From assembly GCF_001422925.1 (NCBI RefSeq), contig NZ_LMNI01000010.1:62001-126000 (forward strand): 64,000 nucleotides of DNA. Reading direction: 5' to 3'. The notes below the pieces were generated by a model. It did no database searches. It worked only from the letters and a program-made list of their open reading frames with translations, and was not told the origin of the DNA. The DNA comes from Microbacterium sp. Leaf288 (lineage in GTDB: Bacteria > Actinomycetota > Actinomycetes > Actinomycetales > Microbacteriaceae). Numbering within the stretch: the stretch's first letter is position 1; each line of letters starts with the position of its first letter. A program made the translations under genes and the position numbers. Below are positions 62,857-64,000 of this stretch, in pieces.

Positions 62857-62959
62857 GCCCTCGGCCGTGACTCCCAGCTGCTCGTGCCCTGTCGCCACTT
62901 CCCCGGTGCCAGGTCGGAGCGGGTGGGGATCAGGGCCTGGGGACCAGGACTGCCAGGTG

Positions 62960-63931
62960 ATGATGAACCTGCGCGACATCCACACCCCGGTCATGCTGGA
63001 GCGCTGCATCGAGCTGCTGGCTCCCGCCCTCGAGCGCGACGGCGCCGTCTTCGTCGATGCCACGCTCGGCATGGGCGGGCACTCCGAGGCGTTCCTGCAG
63101 CGCTTCCCGAAGCTCCAGCTCGTCGGCCTCGACCGTGACACCGACGCGCTCCGCATCGCGGGGGAGCGCCTCGCGCCCTTCGGCGACCGCGTGCACCTCG
63201 TGCACACGGTCTACGACGGGATCGCAGATGCGGTGACAGCCAGCGGGTTCGCGGCGGCTGACGGCATCCTGTTCGATCTGGGCGTCTCGTCGCTGCAGCT
63301 CGACGTCGCCGACCGCGGGTTCGCCTACGCCCAGGATGCACCGCTCGACATGCGCATGGACCAGTCGGCCGGCACGACCGCGGCAGACATCCTCGCCACC
63401 TACGGCGAGGGCGATCTGCGGCGCATCTTCGAGCGCTACGGCGAGGAGAAGCTCGCGGGCCGCTACGCCCGCGCGATCATCGCCGCACGTGCCGAAGCGC
63501 CGATCGATCGGTCCGGCCGGCTGGTCGAGATCCTGCAGGCGGCGACTCCCGCCGCCGTGCAGCGCACGGGGCACCCTGCGAAGCGCGTGTTCCAGGCGCT
63601 GCGCATCGAGGTCAACCGCGAGCTGTCGGTGCTCGAGCGCGCGGTGCCGTCCGCCCTCGGCATCGTGCCGGTCGGCGGCCGCATCGTCGTGCTGTCGTAC
63701 CAGTCCCTCGAGGATCGCCTCATCAAGCGTGCGTTCGCCGAGGCTTCGGCGTCGACCGCGCCCCAGGGCCTGCCGGTCGAGCTGCCCGAGCACGCGCCCA
63801 AGTTCCGACTGCTCGTCAAAGGTGCCGAGCTCGCCACCGACGAGGAGCGCGCGGTCAATCCGCGCGCGACGCCGGTGCGCCTCCGAGCCGCTGAGCGCGT
63901 GAGGCCCGAGCACGCGGAGGGTGCCTCATGA
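62960..63931 (+). CDS. rsmH: 16S rRNA (cytosine-1402-N4)-methyltransferase
   Basis: A 323-residue SAM-dependent methyltransferase that modifies C1402 of 16S rRNA, part of the classic mraZ-rsmH-ftsL order. SAM motif is [18 protein letters not shown]; substrate motifs [20 protein letters not shown] and [18 protein letters not shown] are clear. Start at 62960 is preceded by CCAGG; GTG at 62957 and ATG at 62963 are near alternatives. It overlaps ftsL by four bases. Confidence 0.93.
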   Translation: MMNLRDIHTPVMLERCIELLAPALERDGAVFVDATLGMGGHSEAFLQRFPKLQLVGLDRDTDALRIAGERLAPFGDRVHLVHTVYDGIADAVTASGFAAADGILFDLGVSSLQLDVADRGFAYAQDAPLDMRMDQSAGTTAADILATYGEGDLRRIFERYGEEKLAGRYARAIIAARAEAPIDRSGRLVEILQAATPAAVQRTGHPAKRVFQALRIEVNRELSVLERAVPSALGIVPVGGRIVVLSYQSLEDRLIKRAFAEASASTAPQGLPVELPEHAPKFRLLVKGAELATDEERAVNPRATPVRLRAAERVRPEHAEGAS

Positions 63932-64000
63932 GCACGATCGCGAATGCCACGACCAGCGCCCGCCTCGGCCGGGCTGCCGCTCCGGAGAGGACGGATGACC
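63928..64000 (+). CDS. ftsL: FtsL-like cell-division protein, N-terminal part (runs off the window)
   Basis: An ATG overlapping the rsmH stop (ATGA) opens a frame to the window end, beginning [19 protein letters not shown] and going on with a charged segment (ERTDD). FtsL is short and variable, and position right after rsmH is the main evidence; the expected membrane helix is beyond the window. In the division operon FtsL pairs with FtsB (DivIC). Confidence 0.6.
   Translation, partial: MSTIANATTSARLGRAAAPERTDD

Noticed and set aside
62867..62959. Longer start for rsmH
   Set aside because: The additional residues are Ser/Pro/Gly-rich and unlike RsmH; the N-terminal motif [11 protein letters not shown] begins right after the chosen start.

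Overview
The window is high-GC DNA with short intergenic gaps, frequent GTG starts and ATGA overlaps, and gene families typical of Actinomycetota: GarA/FtsR, MraZ with RsmH and FtsL, a PknL/PknB-type PASTA kinase, DUF2510, DUF222-HNH, DUF3040 and an FadD15-like ligase. Overall it looks like a chromosome of the Microbacteriaceae, most like Microbacterium. That placement is inference from gene content and style; no search was run. About 53 protein genes were called, plus broken genes, terminators, operator candidates and several families of palindromic repeats. Layout. 1-13.2 kb is a mixed accessory stretch: an L,D-transpeptidase, a FUSC transporter, an aldo/keto reductase, a secreted beta-helix enzyme, GNAT and GT2 transferases, small DUF proteins, a Fic protein, a DUF2510 membrane protein, a DUF222-HNH nuclease and a DUF3800-like remnant. 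13.3-24.4 kb is a complete monoderm type IV pilus locus: major pilin, two minor prepilins, a PilX-like protein with a solenoid-like body, prepilin peptidase, PilM, PilN, PilO, PilT and PilC on the plus strand, with PilB convergent on the minus strand. 24.4-30.1 kb has a YihY protein, NAD(P)HX epimerase, a small secreted repeat protein, a class I amidotransferase and a secreted rhamnogalacturonan lyase. 30.2-31.6 kb holds a DUF559-type nuclease-like gene framed by four copies of one palindrome family. 31.6-36.6 kb holds glycogen phosphorylase, a CYTH protein and a frameshifted IS110-type transposase. 36.6-43.9 kb has lipoamide dehydrogenase, a copper pair (CopC and a Met/Cys-rich storage protein), GarA with two MerR regulators, a sulfur-amino-acid PLP enzyme and an orphan ParA. 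44-55.1 kb is central metabolism and envelope: pyruvate carboxylase, a MinD-like ATPase, deformylase, acyl-CoA synthetase, ROK kinase, PlsC and DAHP synthase. 55.2-56.9 kb holds a second DUF559-like gene inside a different palindrome family, including a tandem array with a 139-bp period. 57-64 kb is the envelope and division region: PASTA kinase, LysM hydrolase, a Rv2175c-like protein, a polyprenyl synthase, DUF3040, MraZ, RsmH and the start of FtsL. How the parts relate. The right third resembles the conserved actinobacterial order running from fadD15 through plsC, aroG, pknL, Rv2175c, idsA and DUF3040 to mraZ/rsmH, as recalled from Mycobacterium tuberculosis. The most unusual content is repeat structure. 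Two nuclease-like genes each sit inside their own palindrome family, which is a candidate nuclease/palindrome module. An 8-mer, ACGGATGC, occurs about 33 times on the two strands by hand count, often as inverted pairs that form terminators. In a genome with type IV pili this resembles the behaviour of DNA-uptake sequences. The leader of the major pilin gene carries interleaved inverted repeats that could fold as a pseudoknot.
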